Shown: positions 1 through 10,714, counted from the stretch's first letter. The stretch: DNA of 64,000 bases from Silene conica (GCA_029255685.2 CM055312.2:83741010-83805009); one strand, 5' to 3'. Made by a program: numbers and translations. The notes: generated by a model not told the origin, from the sequence alone.

Positions 1-2975
1 TAGATGGGTCGGCGAAGCCGGGTGGTTGAGCCATAAGACTTTATCAGTGAGCGTTCCCTGAAGGAAGGCATCGTTAATATCAAGCTGGCGGAGCGGCCAG
101 TTGTTGGTGACAACAAGACTTAGTATTAGATGGACTGTGGCGGGTTTGATGACCGGGCTGAAAGTTTCAGTATAATCAAGGCCGGGACGTTGGAGGAATC
201 CTTTGGCGACGAGGCGGGCTTTGTGTTTGTGAATGGACCCATCGGGATTATACTTAACCCGAAAGACCCATTTACAACCAACAATGTTTTGGTTGGGTGA
301 GGGAGGGACGAGTTCCCAAGTTTGGTTTTGTTGGAGAGCCGAGAATTGCTCCTCCATGGCAGCGCGCCATGTGGGATCAACAAGGGCCTGTTTTATGGTC
401 TTGGGTTCAGGGGAGTGGAGTTGGGCCGAGAGGTTGAGTTTGGTTATCGGTTTGAATATGCCATGAGAAGCGCGGGTGGCGGGATGCGATGGCTGAGCAG
501 GGGGTTCGGGAGGAGAGGGCTCGGGGTCAGGGGCAGCGGAAGAGGTGGGTGAGGCAGGGGTGTCAGGCAGGGGCGAAGATGGGGTGGCAGGTTGCCGTGG
601 AGAAGGAGGGGCGTCGGGAAGGGGCTGGGCAGCGGTAGCGGGCTGGGCTGTGGTGCGGGTTTGGGATGGTGGGGTATGGGGTGGTGTAGGAATGGGTGTA
701 TGTGGAGGGGAAATAGGAGGGGGAGACGAGGCAGGAGGGTTGGGGAGAAGGGGGAGGGTGACGGAACACCATGTTTCCGAGAGGGGAAGAGGAGGGTCGG
801 GAGGGGCGGTGGGGTTGGAGAAGGGGTAGGAGTTTTTAACAAAGCGAACGTGCCTAGAACTAAAGACACGATGGGTAGAGAATCTAGGCGTAGATAGGCA
901 TGTTGGCAAGGGGAATAGCCAATAAAGACACAGGCTTTGGAGCGAGCATCTAGTTTGTGGGCCGTGTAGGGGCGAAGCCAAGGATAGCAAAGACAACCAA
1001 AGTTACGAAGGTTGGTATAGTTGGGTATAGAGTGAAAGAGGCGGTAGTAGGGAGAGTCGTTTTGTAGGGTGGAGGTGGGCATACGGTTGATAAGATAAAC
1101 TGCGGTTTGTAAGGCATATGGCCAATACGCGAGAGGCATAGAGGCATGGGAGAGGAGAGCAAGACCAGTGTCCAGAATATGTCGATGTCGTCGTTCCGCA
1201 AAACCATTGTGTTCAGGTGTATGAGGGGGTGAGGTGAGGTGTTGAATACCAAATTTAGCTAAGTCAGATTTTAATTTTTCGTATTCACCACCATTGTCGG
1301 AGTAGAGGGTTTTAATAGATTGGGAGAATTGTTTTTCAACCATAATTTTAAAGGAAAAAAACGTAGAGTGTGTATCGGATTTCTTTTTGAGGGGAAATAA
1401 CCATGTGAATTTTGTAAAGTGATCAACAAATAAAACATAGTATTTAAATTGATCAATAGAATAAATTGAAGAAGACCATACATCACTAAAAATTATTTCA
1501 AGAGCATGAGTAGAAGAAAGCGAGGACACACTAAACGGAAGTTTGTGACTTTTGTAAATTTGACAAGCATGGCAAGAATTAGTAAAACAATCAGGCTTAA
1601 CATTAAGATGAGAACAAATTGTTTTAAAGACAGATGCGTGGGGATGGCCTAAACGATGATGCGGGTCTATTTTATTAGTGGAGGTGGAGGCGACTTGCGG
1701 ACACGACAACGACCAATAGTAGACACCATCCTTAGCTGCTCCAGTGTAGAGAATTGCACCGGTATTAAGCTCCTTCACAACAAACGAGTCGGTGTTAAAA
1801 ACAATAGAGACATTATTATCGGTGCAAAACTTGGAGACGGATATAATATTTTTATGCATGGAAGGAACATGAAAAACATTATGTAATTTAAATTGAGAGG
1901 ATAAAAAAGTAGAACCGGTGTTATGAATTGGAAGACTCGACCCATCACCTAGGACAATCTCATCGGTGCCGTCATAAGGAAAGTGAAGGGAGAGGTTAGC
2001 AAGGTCGGTGGTGACACGGTGAGAGGCTCCACTGTCGAGAAGCCAAGGGGAAGGCGGCGATTGGGGAGTGAGGACGGTGGTGTTGGCTTGGGCGGACGCG
2101 GTGGGGTTTCGAACGTAGCGAGGGACTTGAATGGTGGGGTGGAGGCTTTTGAAGGTTGGACAATAGTAGAGGGTGTGGCCTTGGGTAGAGCACCATTGAC
2201 ACTTGCTCTTGAAGGGTGTCTTAGGAGTTTGGGTAGAATCGGTGGAGGGGCGAGAGGATTGGGAGGCGGTGGTGTTGTGGCGGGCGAAGGTGGCGTGGGC
2301 AACCGCCGGGAAGGTAGCGGCGGGAGAGGGCGTGGTTTGGGTAATGGTGAGTTCGCGATTAATGAGCTTTTCGAGTAGGGCAGGAAAGGTGATAGGGTGA
2401 TCGCGAGCATTAATCGCATCAATAACTGGTTGGTAGGAGGAATCTAAACCATCGATAACAAGGTCGGTAATATCTTCATCGGGAATGATGGTACCTAAAA
2501 GGGCTAAGTCATCAACGGTGGTTTTGATTTTGGTCATGTAGTCGGTGATGGAGGAGGATCCTTTGGTAATATGTTTGAGTTTGTGACGAAGTTGTTTGAT
2601 GTGACCACGAGAGGGAAGAGCATAGGAGGACTCAATAGTGGTCCATGCTTCATATGTGGTGGTGGTGCGATTAAGGAGAGGGCTGAGGGTAGAGGTGAGG
2701 GTACTTGCCAAGGTACCGAATAATAATTTGTCTTACCGAAACCAAGTTTTGTATGCCGGATTGGGAGATTCGGTTTTTTCAGGAGTAGTGATTGTTTGTG
2801 GTGGAGGAGCAGTTCCATCGATATAGGCTAGGAGACCATATCCATGAAATAGTGATTCAAGTCTAAGGCGCCATTGACGATAGTTGGAGCCATCAAATTT
2901 TGCAACGGAATGAACGTTAAGAAGAACGAGTGGTTTGAGGGGTTCGTCCGAATTCGGAATTGTGGCGGAAGCCAT
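1..2975 (-). pseudogene. Ty1/copia gag-pol polyprotein, broken and cut by window edge
   Basis: Read leftwards from an ATG at 2973..2975. The Gag (UBN2-type) part comes first, then a zinc knuckle CQWCSTQGHTLYYC (CX2CX4HX4C), a protease WLLDSGASH motif, a GAG-pre-integrase HRLGH..C..C region and an integrase core (DVW, SDNGGEY, PEHNGFAERRHR). A proline-rich linker follows, then the start of the copia reverse transcriptase (WPLRQLDINDAFLQG) at the window edge. RNase H and the 3' LTR lie outside. Two breaks are visible: an in-frame TAA at 2733..2735 inside gag, and a one-base loss near 885..895 just after the integrase, after which another frame stays open to base 1. The element is therefore unlikely to be autonomous. 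The long plus-strand reading frames opposite the linker are antisense shadows of proline codons. Confidence 0.93.
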
Positions 2976-3027
2976 GGGGAATTCGGCCGGTTTGATTAAG
3001 AGGAAATCGAGGAAGGAAATAACCTTT

Positions 3028-3039
3028 CTCCTGATATCA
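3028..3039 (-). other. copia primer-binding site
   Basis: On the minus strand this reads TGATATCAGGAG and directly abuts the LTR end. It resembles the initiator-methionine tRNA site of plant copia elements (TGGTATCAGAGC), with a few differences. It fixes the LTR boundary at 3040. Confidence 0.75.
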
Positions 3040-3223
3040 TGTAAAGTTTAATGTTTGATATTGTATTGATGATAATTATATTTGTACATTGAGAACCTAT
3101 TTATAGTAGTAGTAGTCTAACAATAGTAGAAGAGTACTAGCAATAGAAAACTATAACTAACATCATACATAAATTAGGAAAGCTAAAGTAGAGTCCTTCT
3201 AGGACTCTGAAGTAGTCTCAACA
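3040..3223 (-). repeat. 5' LTR of the copia element
   Basis: 184 bp, starting TGTTGAGAC and ending TTTACA on the minus strand (TG...CA). It holds a TATA box (TATAAATAGG on the minus strand, 3096..3105) and a small hairpin GAGTCC/GGACTC at 3191..3207. The 3' partner LTR is outside the window, so divergence and TSD cannot be checked. Confidence 0.8.
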
Positions 3224-4433
3224 GATAGGTGTGCACTGTTATATGGAGATGGTTGTTAGGTGGTTTAGGGACAAAAGTGAAGGTGGACGGTGGTTGATTG
3301 GGTTGATTGTGGTGAGTTAGTGGTTGATGATAGGTATTGTTAATGAAGTAGCAGAAGGAAGAGCGTTTAAACAAAAAAAAATGGGATTATCCAAAATTTA
3401 CCAGATTTTATAAGTAACAAAATGATGATCCAATAGCAATTTGAGTGAAAAGGTGGTTATAACATGGTTTATTTTGAATTAAATTGAAGTTTTTATTATT
3501 ACGAGAATAAAACCAATTGCTCGGATTTTCCATTAAACAACTCTAATAGATTTATACATTTGTTCTTCAATCTTCGCTTAGGTTCTAAAAATTTATGAAA
3601 TTGAAATATTTGAGAGCTTGTAATATGAATTTGTTATGCTATGAGAAGTTTAGAGTTTTTGTTATCTTTTCTTGAGGTAAGAGTATGCAAATAAAAATTA
3701 AATAAAAGGTATTACTTTGACAAAAAAAGCATATTGGAAAATAAATTATATATGTTACCAAATGTGAATTGATCATAATATTCTATTTCATGTTAAAAAA
3801 TAGTGTTAAAGTTGTGACATTAAAGTTTTTAATAAAATCATTTTATAAAGATTTTTTCGTTTTACATGAATGTACTATTGCAAGAGTATTTATGAAATAT
3901 ATACGATCAATACCTGTCTACATTTTGATGGTAGTCCAACAATCAAGAAATCAAAGAAAACATTGGTCATTGATGAAACAAAGTTATAAAGGCATTGATT
4001 TTAGAATTGACACAATTAAATTTGTACCACAATTATTTATATTCAATTAAGTAGTTCAATTTACCTTGATAATTGATATTATCATCTAGGAGTACTTTAT
4101 TTGTACTCCAACTTAGCTCATGTGATCGAGATACTAAGATGTTTGATGGTTCTCACAAAACTGATAAATGATACTTACATCAATCTTGCAGTTAAGTAGC
4201 ATGTCAACACGTTCCACAAAAATACGAATTTGCATTTTAGTGTGAGTCTACACAATTTACCTTAAACGATACATACAAGTTATAATAAATTTCATAATTT
4301 AACATAACCACATTTAAATTAGTTTAAAAGTTAAACATGGACACTCGCCTAATATAAAAATATTTTTGGGTGACTATTAGGGTTCTCCAAATTGTGATTA
4401 TGAGTTCAGCTACATTTCTTGTACATGTTACAG
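3224..4433. other. AT-rich stretch, no gene recognised
   Basis: No family-level similarity is recognisable on either strand. A 93-codon open frame at 3769..4050 (+) shows no known motif and is probably chance in AT-rich DNA. The stretch ends at the splice acceptor of the TBL fragment. Confidence 0.6.
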
Positions 4434-4740
4434 AGGAGCACATGGAAAAGGTCCCAAACCAAAAACCTGCGTCGGAGCGACGAAACCAGGACCAAGTTCG
4501 GTGACTCATGCACAGTCAGGGGAGACAATACTAGAAAAGGTGATAGGAGAAATGAGAAAACCAGTACATTTGCTGAGAATAAATATGATGTCCCAGTTGA
4601 GAAGGGATGGTCATCCTGGAATATATGGTATTGGAAGGCATAGACTTCCTGATTGTACTCATTGGTGTCTCCCTGGTGTTCCTGATACTTGGAACCACCT
4701 TCTTTATGCGTCTCTTTTTAATTATACTCATTCTGTTTAG
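4434..4740 (+). pseudogene. TBL/PMR5-type O-acetyltransferase, orphan last exon
   Basis: The frame ends in the C-terminal signature of plant trichome-birefringence-like (TBL, PC-esterase) proteins: LRRDGHPGIYG, then DCTHWCLPGVPDTWN, whose D..H is the catalytic DxxH motif, then a TAG-terminated tail. These Golgi enzymes O-acetylate cell-wall polysaccharides. A plausible acceptor (TTACAG) sits at 4428..4433, so this looks like a last exon. No upstream exon with the N-terminal GDS motif or the TBL domain is visible in the preceding 1.2 kb, where a copia element now lies further left. The fragment is therefore probably a truncated gene or a transposed piece. A normal gene split by a very long intron reaching past the copia element is less likely but not excluded. 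Confidence 0.75.
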
Positions 4741-4800
4741 GTTGATTTAGCTAAACATTATATTTGTGTTTTTAGATTATATTGTGATTTTCTATTAGAA

Positions 4801-4977
4801 GGGGAGCCTTGGCGCACCGGTTAAGGTGTTGCTTTGTGACTGTGAGGTCACGGGTTCAAGCCCTGGGAGCGGCCTCTTGCCAAAATGGCAAGGGAAGGCT
4901 TGCCCCCATTACACCCTTGTGGTGGGGCCCTTCCCCGGACCCTCGCCTAGCGGGGATGCCATCGTGCACAGCCCTTT
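4801..4977 (+). mobile_element. Au-type SINE with 17-bp TSD
   Basis: tRNA-derived SINE of about 177 bp. The head GGGGAGCCTTGGCGCACCGG carries an A-box-like sequence and GGTTCAAGCCC is a good B box. The body has the features I know from the Au SINE of angiosperms (CCTCTTGCCAAAATGGCAAG, CCCTTCCCCGGACC, CTAGCGGGGA). It is flanked by the direct repeat ATTGTGATTTTCTATTA at 4781..4797 and 4978..4994. It is not a functional tRNA gene: only the head is tRNA-like and no closed acceptor stem forms. Confidence 0.93.
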
Positions 4978-5244
4978 ATTGTGATTTTCTATTAAAGTAT
5001 GTAAAAGGTAGTATACTTCAAGAATCAATATTTTTGTCCTTGTATCTTTACGACACGTTCGAATATTCACTATTCACACTCAGTGTTTTAGCTTATTATT
5101 GATACCCAATTGATGGTAAGTTCCATAATAGTTTACCTTTAAATTACTTGTATGATGCAAGTTATCATTTAGTCAACAAATGTCTCCTTATTAGTGAGAG
5201 TCATTTCGAATTTATCAAGTTTATAGTTCGTACTCATTATATTA

Positions 5245-5550
5245 TACTGCCATATTCATTAAAATTAAAGTGAATCTAATAGTATCGTACTGTGAATATC
5301 ACACTACATGGTACATATTCATCAAATTACATTATCATATTCATTTAATTAAAAGTGAATATAATAGTATCATTTGGTGAATATCATACCAGATAAGTCA
5401 TAACACAAATTTATCAGATTACACCATTATATTTACTAAACGTAAAATGAAAATCAAAGTGACATATGATGAATATCACAAAAGATACTACATGTTCATC
5501 AAATTGACAGTAAATATGATAACATCATAAGATGAATATCACACCCAAAA
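5245..5550. repeat. AT-rich degenerate tandem repeat, about 3.5 units
   Basis: A unit of roughly 80-95 bp recurs. Its most constant part is GTGAATATCACAC or a close variant, near 5292, 5380, 5470 and 5531, alternating with TATTCAT..AATTA blocks. Units contain ATTCA..TGAAT inverted halves. No coding capacity is seen here or in the flanks at 4995..5244 and 5551..5976. Confidence 0.6.
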
Positions 5551-5994
5551 TTTTAATTTAACTATGAATAATGACAGACCTACATTGAAGGATAACTCAA
5601 AATCACCTAATATAACAATTTAACAATGAATATTGACATGCTAAAGTCGTATGTCTCAAATTAACAATTTAAATCACTTCAATTTGATTACTAAATAATA
5701 GTAAAGCTGAGATACGGGTCGAACCCAAATGAATCATACTATCAATTAATGCAGATTATAATGTAGGAAGAGGTAATCTCTAATGTAGTTAAAAATCGTA
5801 GTAACCAAACGGGGGGTTTGAATTGAGTTTTTAATGAACTAAAACGAAACGCTGATGTAAATTAAGTAATAAAGCTAATAACTTGAAGGTGTATCAAATG
5901 ATTTAAAAAGGTCTCTGAGTCAAGCATATATCCATACTCAATAACAATTGATCACTGTAAGACGGTTTCAATTACTAATCTTGATTACTCTATC

Positions 5995-6769
5995 AACAAC
6001 AACACAACAACAACAACAACATTAGAGCCTTAGTCCCAAAATATTTTGGGGTCGGCTAACATGAATCATCCTTTGGAACCGTCATGAGTGAACTCTCATC
6101 TCAACAAGAGAAAAAAGACAAAAAAGAAAAAAAACGGAAGTGGAGTGAAACAAAAAATGAAAGGCAAAGGGGTTTTATAGATTTTAAATCGAACTTATCA
6201 CATGTATAAAAACCCAAAAATAAACCAAGGATAAAGTTTAAAGTGATTTTGAGAAACGAAATAAAATTTAATAAAAGAGTTTTGGGGGAAAAAGTGTAAC
6301 AAAACCAAAGCGAAATTTTTTTTTTTAGAAAACTTAATAAAAACATCAAAGGCTAGAAGTCCACATGTATCATATCCCTCCATAGTGCCCTCTCGATCAC
6401 CATCCCCTCCTGAAACCCGAGAAATCTCATATCGTGCTCAATCACTCTTCTCCAAGTTTGTTTAGGTCTCCCTCTACCCCTAACAACCTTTTCTGCACCT
6501 CAAGTCTCCAACCTCCTAACCGGTGCGTCCATAGGTCTCCTTCTCACATGGCCAAACCATCTTAGTCGGTTTTCCATCATCTTGTCCTCTATTGGGGCTA
6601 CTTTTACCTTCTCTCTAATCACATCATTCCTTAACCGGTCTTTCCTTGTATGGCCGCACATCCACCTCAACATACGCATCTCTGTCACACTCATCTTATG
6701 AATGTGACACTGCTTCACGACCCAACACTCCAAGCCGTAAAGTAAGGCAGGTCTAATTGCGGTACGATA
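5995..6769 (-). mobile_element. RTE-type LINE, 5'-truncated, with (GTT)n tail
   Basis: On the minus strand the frame from about 6770 encodes the C-terminal end of an RTE-clade reverse transcriptase: [18 protein letters not shown], then [16 protein letters not shown], then RLRWFGHV. The element ends in a GTT-type simple repeat (CAA on the plus strand, 5995..6023), which is typical of RTE. The flanks carry an 18-bp near-perfect direct repeat (AATCTTGATTACT then C/A then TATC) at 5977..5994 and 6770..6787, so this is one truncated insertion. A stop lies between the reverse-transcriptase remnant and the tail. Confidence 0.88.
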
Positions 6770-6787
6770 AATCTTGATTACTATATC

Positions 6788-7115
6788 GTGAATGACAAAT
6801 TCTAATTCTCCTTACGAATAGTCAATTAGAACGAATCCCATTCTCAATCAACCCTAACTGCTAAACAATCTTAACCATCTAGTCAAAGTTTTAATTTAAC
6901 AGTAGCAAAATAATATAGAGAATTCGATAAAGAACAGATAATGCATATAATCCAGATGGACTTTAGATATTTATGTGAATCACTTCTAAGAACTAATATC
7001 ACTGTACCCCGTTCAATACTAATTTGTAGATGTTACTAGTGTAAAGTTAATCAATAAATCATATTTAATTAACAATACTATCAATATAATAAAGGAATCG
7101 ACTACTAGTTGTACA
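6788..7115. other. no gene recognised
   Basis: AT-rich sequence between the RTE insertion and the next MITE. Nothing recognisable on either strand. Confidence 0.5.
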
Positions 7116-7124
7116 CCTACCAAT

Positions 7125-7310
7125 CAGCAGATCTTGCTTGTGACGGGCTAATCCCGTCACAAGCTTGTGACCTCTCACAAAAAGGGAGAGGGGACAAAGT
7201 GGGGCACCTTTCATATGCTTTCTCACTTATCTCTCATGGGTATTTTGTGAGAGGAAATGGTATCCGTCACAAGCTTGTGACGGAACCGTCGTCACAAATG
7301 AGAATTTGTG
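7125..7310. mobile_element. MITE with 9-bp TSD (same family as 59328..59498)
   Basis: 186 bp bounded by a 9-bp direct repeat CCTACCAAT (7116..7124 and 7311..7319). It starts CAGCAGATCTTGCTTGTGAC and ends CAAATGAGAATTTGTG, with imperfect inverted ends. The internal GTCACAAGCTTGTGAC palindrome occurs near each end. A 9-bp TSD is the Mutator (MULE) signature. A second copy with the same start (CAGCA) and the same end, and a different 9-bp TSD, lies at 59328..59498, which confirms the boundaries. Confidence 0.85.
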
Positions 7311-7592
7311 CCTACCAATTACCAACCAACATTCAAAAAATTAATAACTAAACAATTCACAATAATTAAGAAGAAGAATTAAAACATTCAAACTCACAAT
7401 CGGATTACAAGTGTTTCCATTGTTTAAATCCAAGACGGAGGATTAGTTATACATAGTCTTGAAAATAACAATAATAAGGTTTCTTTCTCTAAAAACTTCG
7501 TAATCTCGTAAAATTAAATAGCAAACTTCAATATTCGTTAGGTAAAAGAACTCGATTAGGAAATAAAGTAAAAATAATAATAATAATAATAA

Positions 7593-7876
7593 GGAAAAAT
7601 TATGAATTACCACCTAATATGTTCCATTTTTTTTACAAATTACCACCTATTATATTCAACTTTACAAATAACCATCTAACTTTCTTATTTTTCCACACCA
7701 ATCTAACTTATTTTATGTACTTAAGACGATTTTGCGTAATTATCGACTCGATTTAATTTTAACGACTTGCGATAAGCTTTTATGACCAAACTACCCTTAC
7801 TAATCATTAAACATACACTCCTTATATAATTTACACACACTCCTATCATCCCTCCAAATCAAACAATACCCCCAAT
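7593..7876 (+). repeat. left terminal inverted repeat of the MULE-like element
   Basis: Matches the reverse complement of about 26670..26952 along its whole length with scattered differences. Shared blocks include CAAATTACCACCTATTATAT and ATCATCCCTCCAAATCAAAC. It is interrupted at 7876/7877 by the solo LTR. Confidence 0.85.
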
Positions 7877-8575
7877 TGTAACAAACCGGATTATAAAATA
7901 AAGGAAAAACATAATATAAATGAATATCAGAGTGTAACTCAATGATAACTGGGTTAAGGTGGCGGGAACACCTTACCCGAATCCGGGTCGATACTCAAAT
8001 CGAAAACCAAACTAATACATTATCCAAAGGTTCTTAAAAATTTAAAACAAAGGTCCTAAACAATTTATTAAGCTCGCTTCGCACATTCCCCAAGCAAGCA
8101 TCAACCAAACAGCAACAACTCGAACAACCTGAGAAGGAGGTCGACAATCAGTCGGGAGTAACTAGATGCTCTCCCAGTCATGTTTATAACAATTGAATAT
8201 AACCAACAATCAATAACAATTGAGATGCAAAACCAGTAAACATGTGAGATCATCTATACTCATAAAAGTCCAATCAAACTTACATTCATTTGAAGACATA
8301 TTACGACGATCATGTAAGGATACAACACAACATGACATAAAAGCAAACTTATCGTACCATGATATTCACGACACCAGACAAATGAAACGAAACAAACTTA
8401 GACCATATGCGACCACTAGACCATGAACACTTACAACTCAAGTAACTCACGACTCGTAGCTAGTAACGTAAGGCACAATGCTAGCAATAAAGCATAGCGG
8501 ATATGGTGACACGCAATCCATCGCAACAGAATGCACAAAGCTATCATCAAAATATAACGAATAGAGCGAACGCCC

Positions 8576-8942
8576 GTTAGAGCGTATAACCACTGCCTCT
8601 AACTTGCCAGAGCGTATAACCACTGCCTCTAGCTGACGGAGCGTATAACCGCTGCCTCTATCGGTGTGGAGCGTATAACCACTGCCTCCACGGTACTATG
8701 TATAGCGTATAACCACTGCCTATATGTCTAAGACCTGTCCAGACCTCTCGATGCAATAACTGTACACCGAACAACACTCGGGACCCAGAACGTATAACTG
8801 ACGAATCTGGCCACCCCCGAACATAGACCAAAATAAATCCCACATCAAGGAGTGGCGTTAGTTCATTCCGATAGTATATAACTGATACTACCGTCATCTA
8901 TTCAAACTAGCAAACAACAATGTACAGTATAACTGACTGTAC
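8576..8942. repeat. hairpin array with constant loop and covarying stems
   Basis: Five units about 30 bp apart, then three more dispersed, share a loop around TATAAC(CA)CTG while the flanking stem changes. Stems: GTTAGAG/CTCTAAC (8576..8603); GCCAGAG/CTCTAGC with one mismatch (8606..8633); GACGGAG/CTCTATC imperfect (8635..8662); GTGGAG/CTCCAC (8666..8691); TATAG/CTATA (8701..8724); CCAGA/TCTGG (8785..8810); TAGTAT/ATACTA (8872..8890); GTACAG/CTGTAC (8922..8942). The different but complementary stems suggest the fold, not the stem sequence, is kept. It lies inside the solo LTR. Confidence 0.85.
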
Positions 8943-9087
8943 TAACATGCGTGAATAACATCACGACTCAAACTAGTAGAATATCATAACAGACTGTCCT
9001 AATGTCAAATGCGTAGAAGTATCCAACGACATATGCAAACACAATATTATACAATCACCGAACACAACTCAACATGTGAATCAAGTA

Positions 9088-9540
9088 TAAACAATCAAAG
9101 TTATAGTAGCTTTAACTATAACATAAGTAATGGATGCGAGGTTATACTAACCTCAACTATAACTTCCACATATGGCTTGAGGTTATAGTAACCTTAGCCA
9201 AACCTTGACACGAACCTAAAGTTATACTAGCACCAACCATAATCTTGAGTCATACCTCGGGTTTACGTTAGTCTCAGCTATAACTTTAACTCATAATTCA
9301 AAGTTATATCAACTTCAGCTATAACCTTGATTTATACTTTCAAGGTTATAACTCGTTCAACTATAATTTTAACTTGTAACTCAAAGTTATATTAACTTCA
9401 ACTATAACCTTGATTATACTTTCAAGGTTATACCTCGTTCAGCTATAACTTTGAGTAATACTCAAGGTTGTACTAGTTTCAGCTATAACCTTGAATCATA
9501 TTTTCAAGGTTACACATACTTCAACTATAACCTTGAGCAA
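9088..9540. repeat. second hairpin array in the solo LTR
   Basis: About ten degenerate palindromic units of the type TCAAGGTTATA..loop..TATAACCTTGA. Clear cases are 9298..9330 (10 of 11 pairs), 9422..9454 (11 pairs with one G-T) and 9138..9154 (GAGGTTA, loop TAC, TAACCTC). The stems share TATAAC with the preceding array. A separate CTAGGGTT/AACCCTAG hairpin follows at 9569..9593. No coding sequence is present from 7877 to 10019. Confidence 0.8.
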
Positions 9541-10254
9541 CACTCTTGGCTGTTAGCCTTGCCGCCATCTAGGGTTTTCCTCGCGAACCCTAGTTGCGCA
9601 CATGACACCCTTCATAACGACTTATCAACACATTATAATCCACAATTACGATGATAAAACATACATAGATATATGAAACACAATTAATTTATGACAATAA
9701 ATAATCAAACATGTACTAATCGTACAAACAATCATTGAATCATATTAATCACATCAATTGGCATAAACATAATTAAAAGAGAAACATCTAGTCACCTTTT
9801 TAGCAATTAATGAAAAGGTTCATAAAGAATACGACCAACCAAGCCTTATCTCCAACACGTGTCAATAACCCCAAAAATGAACTTTAACGAAAGCAGAAAT
9901 TCAAATACTTGTGATGGAAATTGTACGAAACAATAACTCTTTCGAAAACGCAAAAGGGAAAGACATCTTCTTCTTTACCCACAAAACAAGAGACCCAAAA
10001 CGTCGATCTAAAGGTCCATTGATGAGCTCCATTTTGGTCATCATTTTATTTACATATTCTTTATTTTTGGTCACGATTCGACCTCGATTTGCGTGTCTTT
10101 GGTTGTTTTTACGTCCGTTGCCTCGTATATTCCTATTCGATCCACTTTTTGTAGGTATTACGACGGGGGCGAAGAAACGGGAGAAATCGAGCCGGATTTA
10201 GAGCGAATTATGAAGAAATATGAAAGATTTGTGAAGGAGACATGCCAGGCCTTC

Positions 10255-10692
10255 TCAGCCGGTCCCCAACCGGCGGCCGGTAGGCCGGTTGGGGAGCCAT
10301 GACTTGGGATTTTGACGAAAAAAGAAGAATTTTCCAGAACCATGAGAAAAGGCTCCCAGCCGGTGGCCAACCGGCAGCCGGTCAGCCGGCTGGGATGCGT
10401 ATTCCATACTTAGCCATTTTGAAGAAATGAAGAATTACGTGAGTTGGGCAGATTACTCAAAAAAGGGCTCCCAGCCGGTGGACAACCGGCAGCCGGTCCA
10501 CCGGCTGTGGGGACCTGGGCATTGAAAAATTTGAAGAAGAAATCAGAAGTGGGAATTTGGACTCCCAGCCGGTGCCAGACCAGCAGCCGGCTGGTCGGCT
10601 GAGAAGCAGGGCTAATTGAAGTTTGATTTCAGAAGTTCATAATTTGCCTCCCAGCCGGTCCACCACCGGCAGCCGGTCCACCGGCTGAGAGG
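10255..10692. repeat. U3 hairpin array of CAGCCGG/CCGGCTG units
   Basis: Five GC-rich palindromic units of 40-46 bp (about 10255, 10354, 10467, 10562 and 10648) in an AT-rich background. Each has the pattern CCCAGCCGGT..ACCGGCAGCCGGT..ACCGGCTG and can fold into one long or two short hairpins. Spacing is 85-115 bp. The last unit ends about 22 bp before the TATA box. The array recurs in the 3' LTR (about 23911..24345) and, with seven units, at 18241..18811. Confidence 0.9.
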
Positions 10693-10714
10693 CCTTTCTC
10701 AGAATTTCGTGCAT

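Noticed and set aside
545..897. Glycine/arginine-rich proteins on the plus strand
   Set aside because: They are antisense to the proline-rich linker of the copia polyprotein, which explains the open frames.
1983..2400. Plus-strand glycine-rich ORFs
   Set aside because: Antisense of the copia Gag and zinc-knuckle region.
3769..4050. A 93-aa gene
   Set aside because: No domain, AT-rich codons, no conserved neighbour.
4801..4873. A tRNA gene
   Set aside because: Only A and B boxes are tRNA-like. The sequence continues into an Au SINE body, is flanked by a long TSD and closes no acceptor stem.
8576..8730. A CRISPR-like array (regular ~30-bp repeats)
   Set aside because: Eukaryotic LTR context, palindromic units with little spacer and varying stems, no cas genes.
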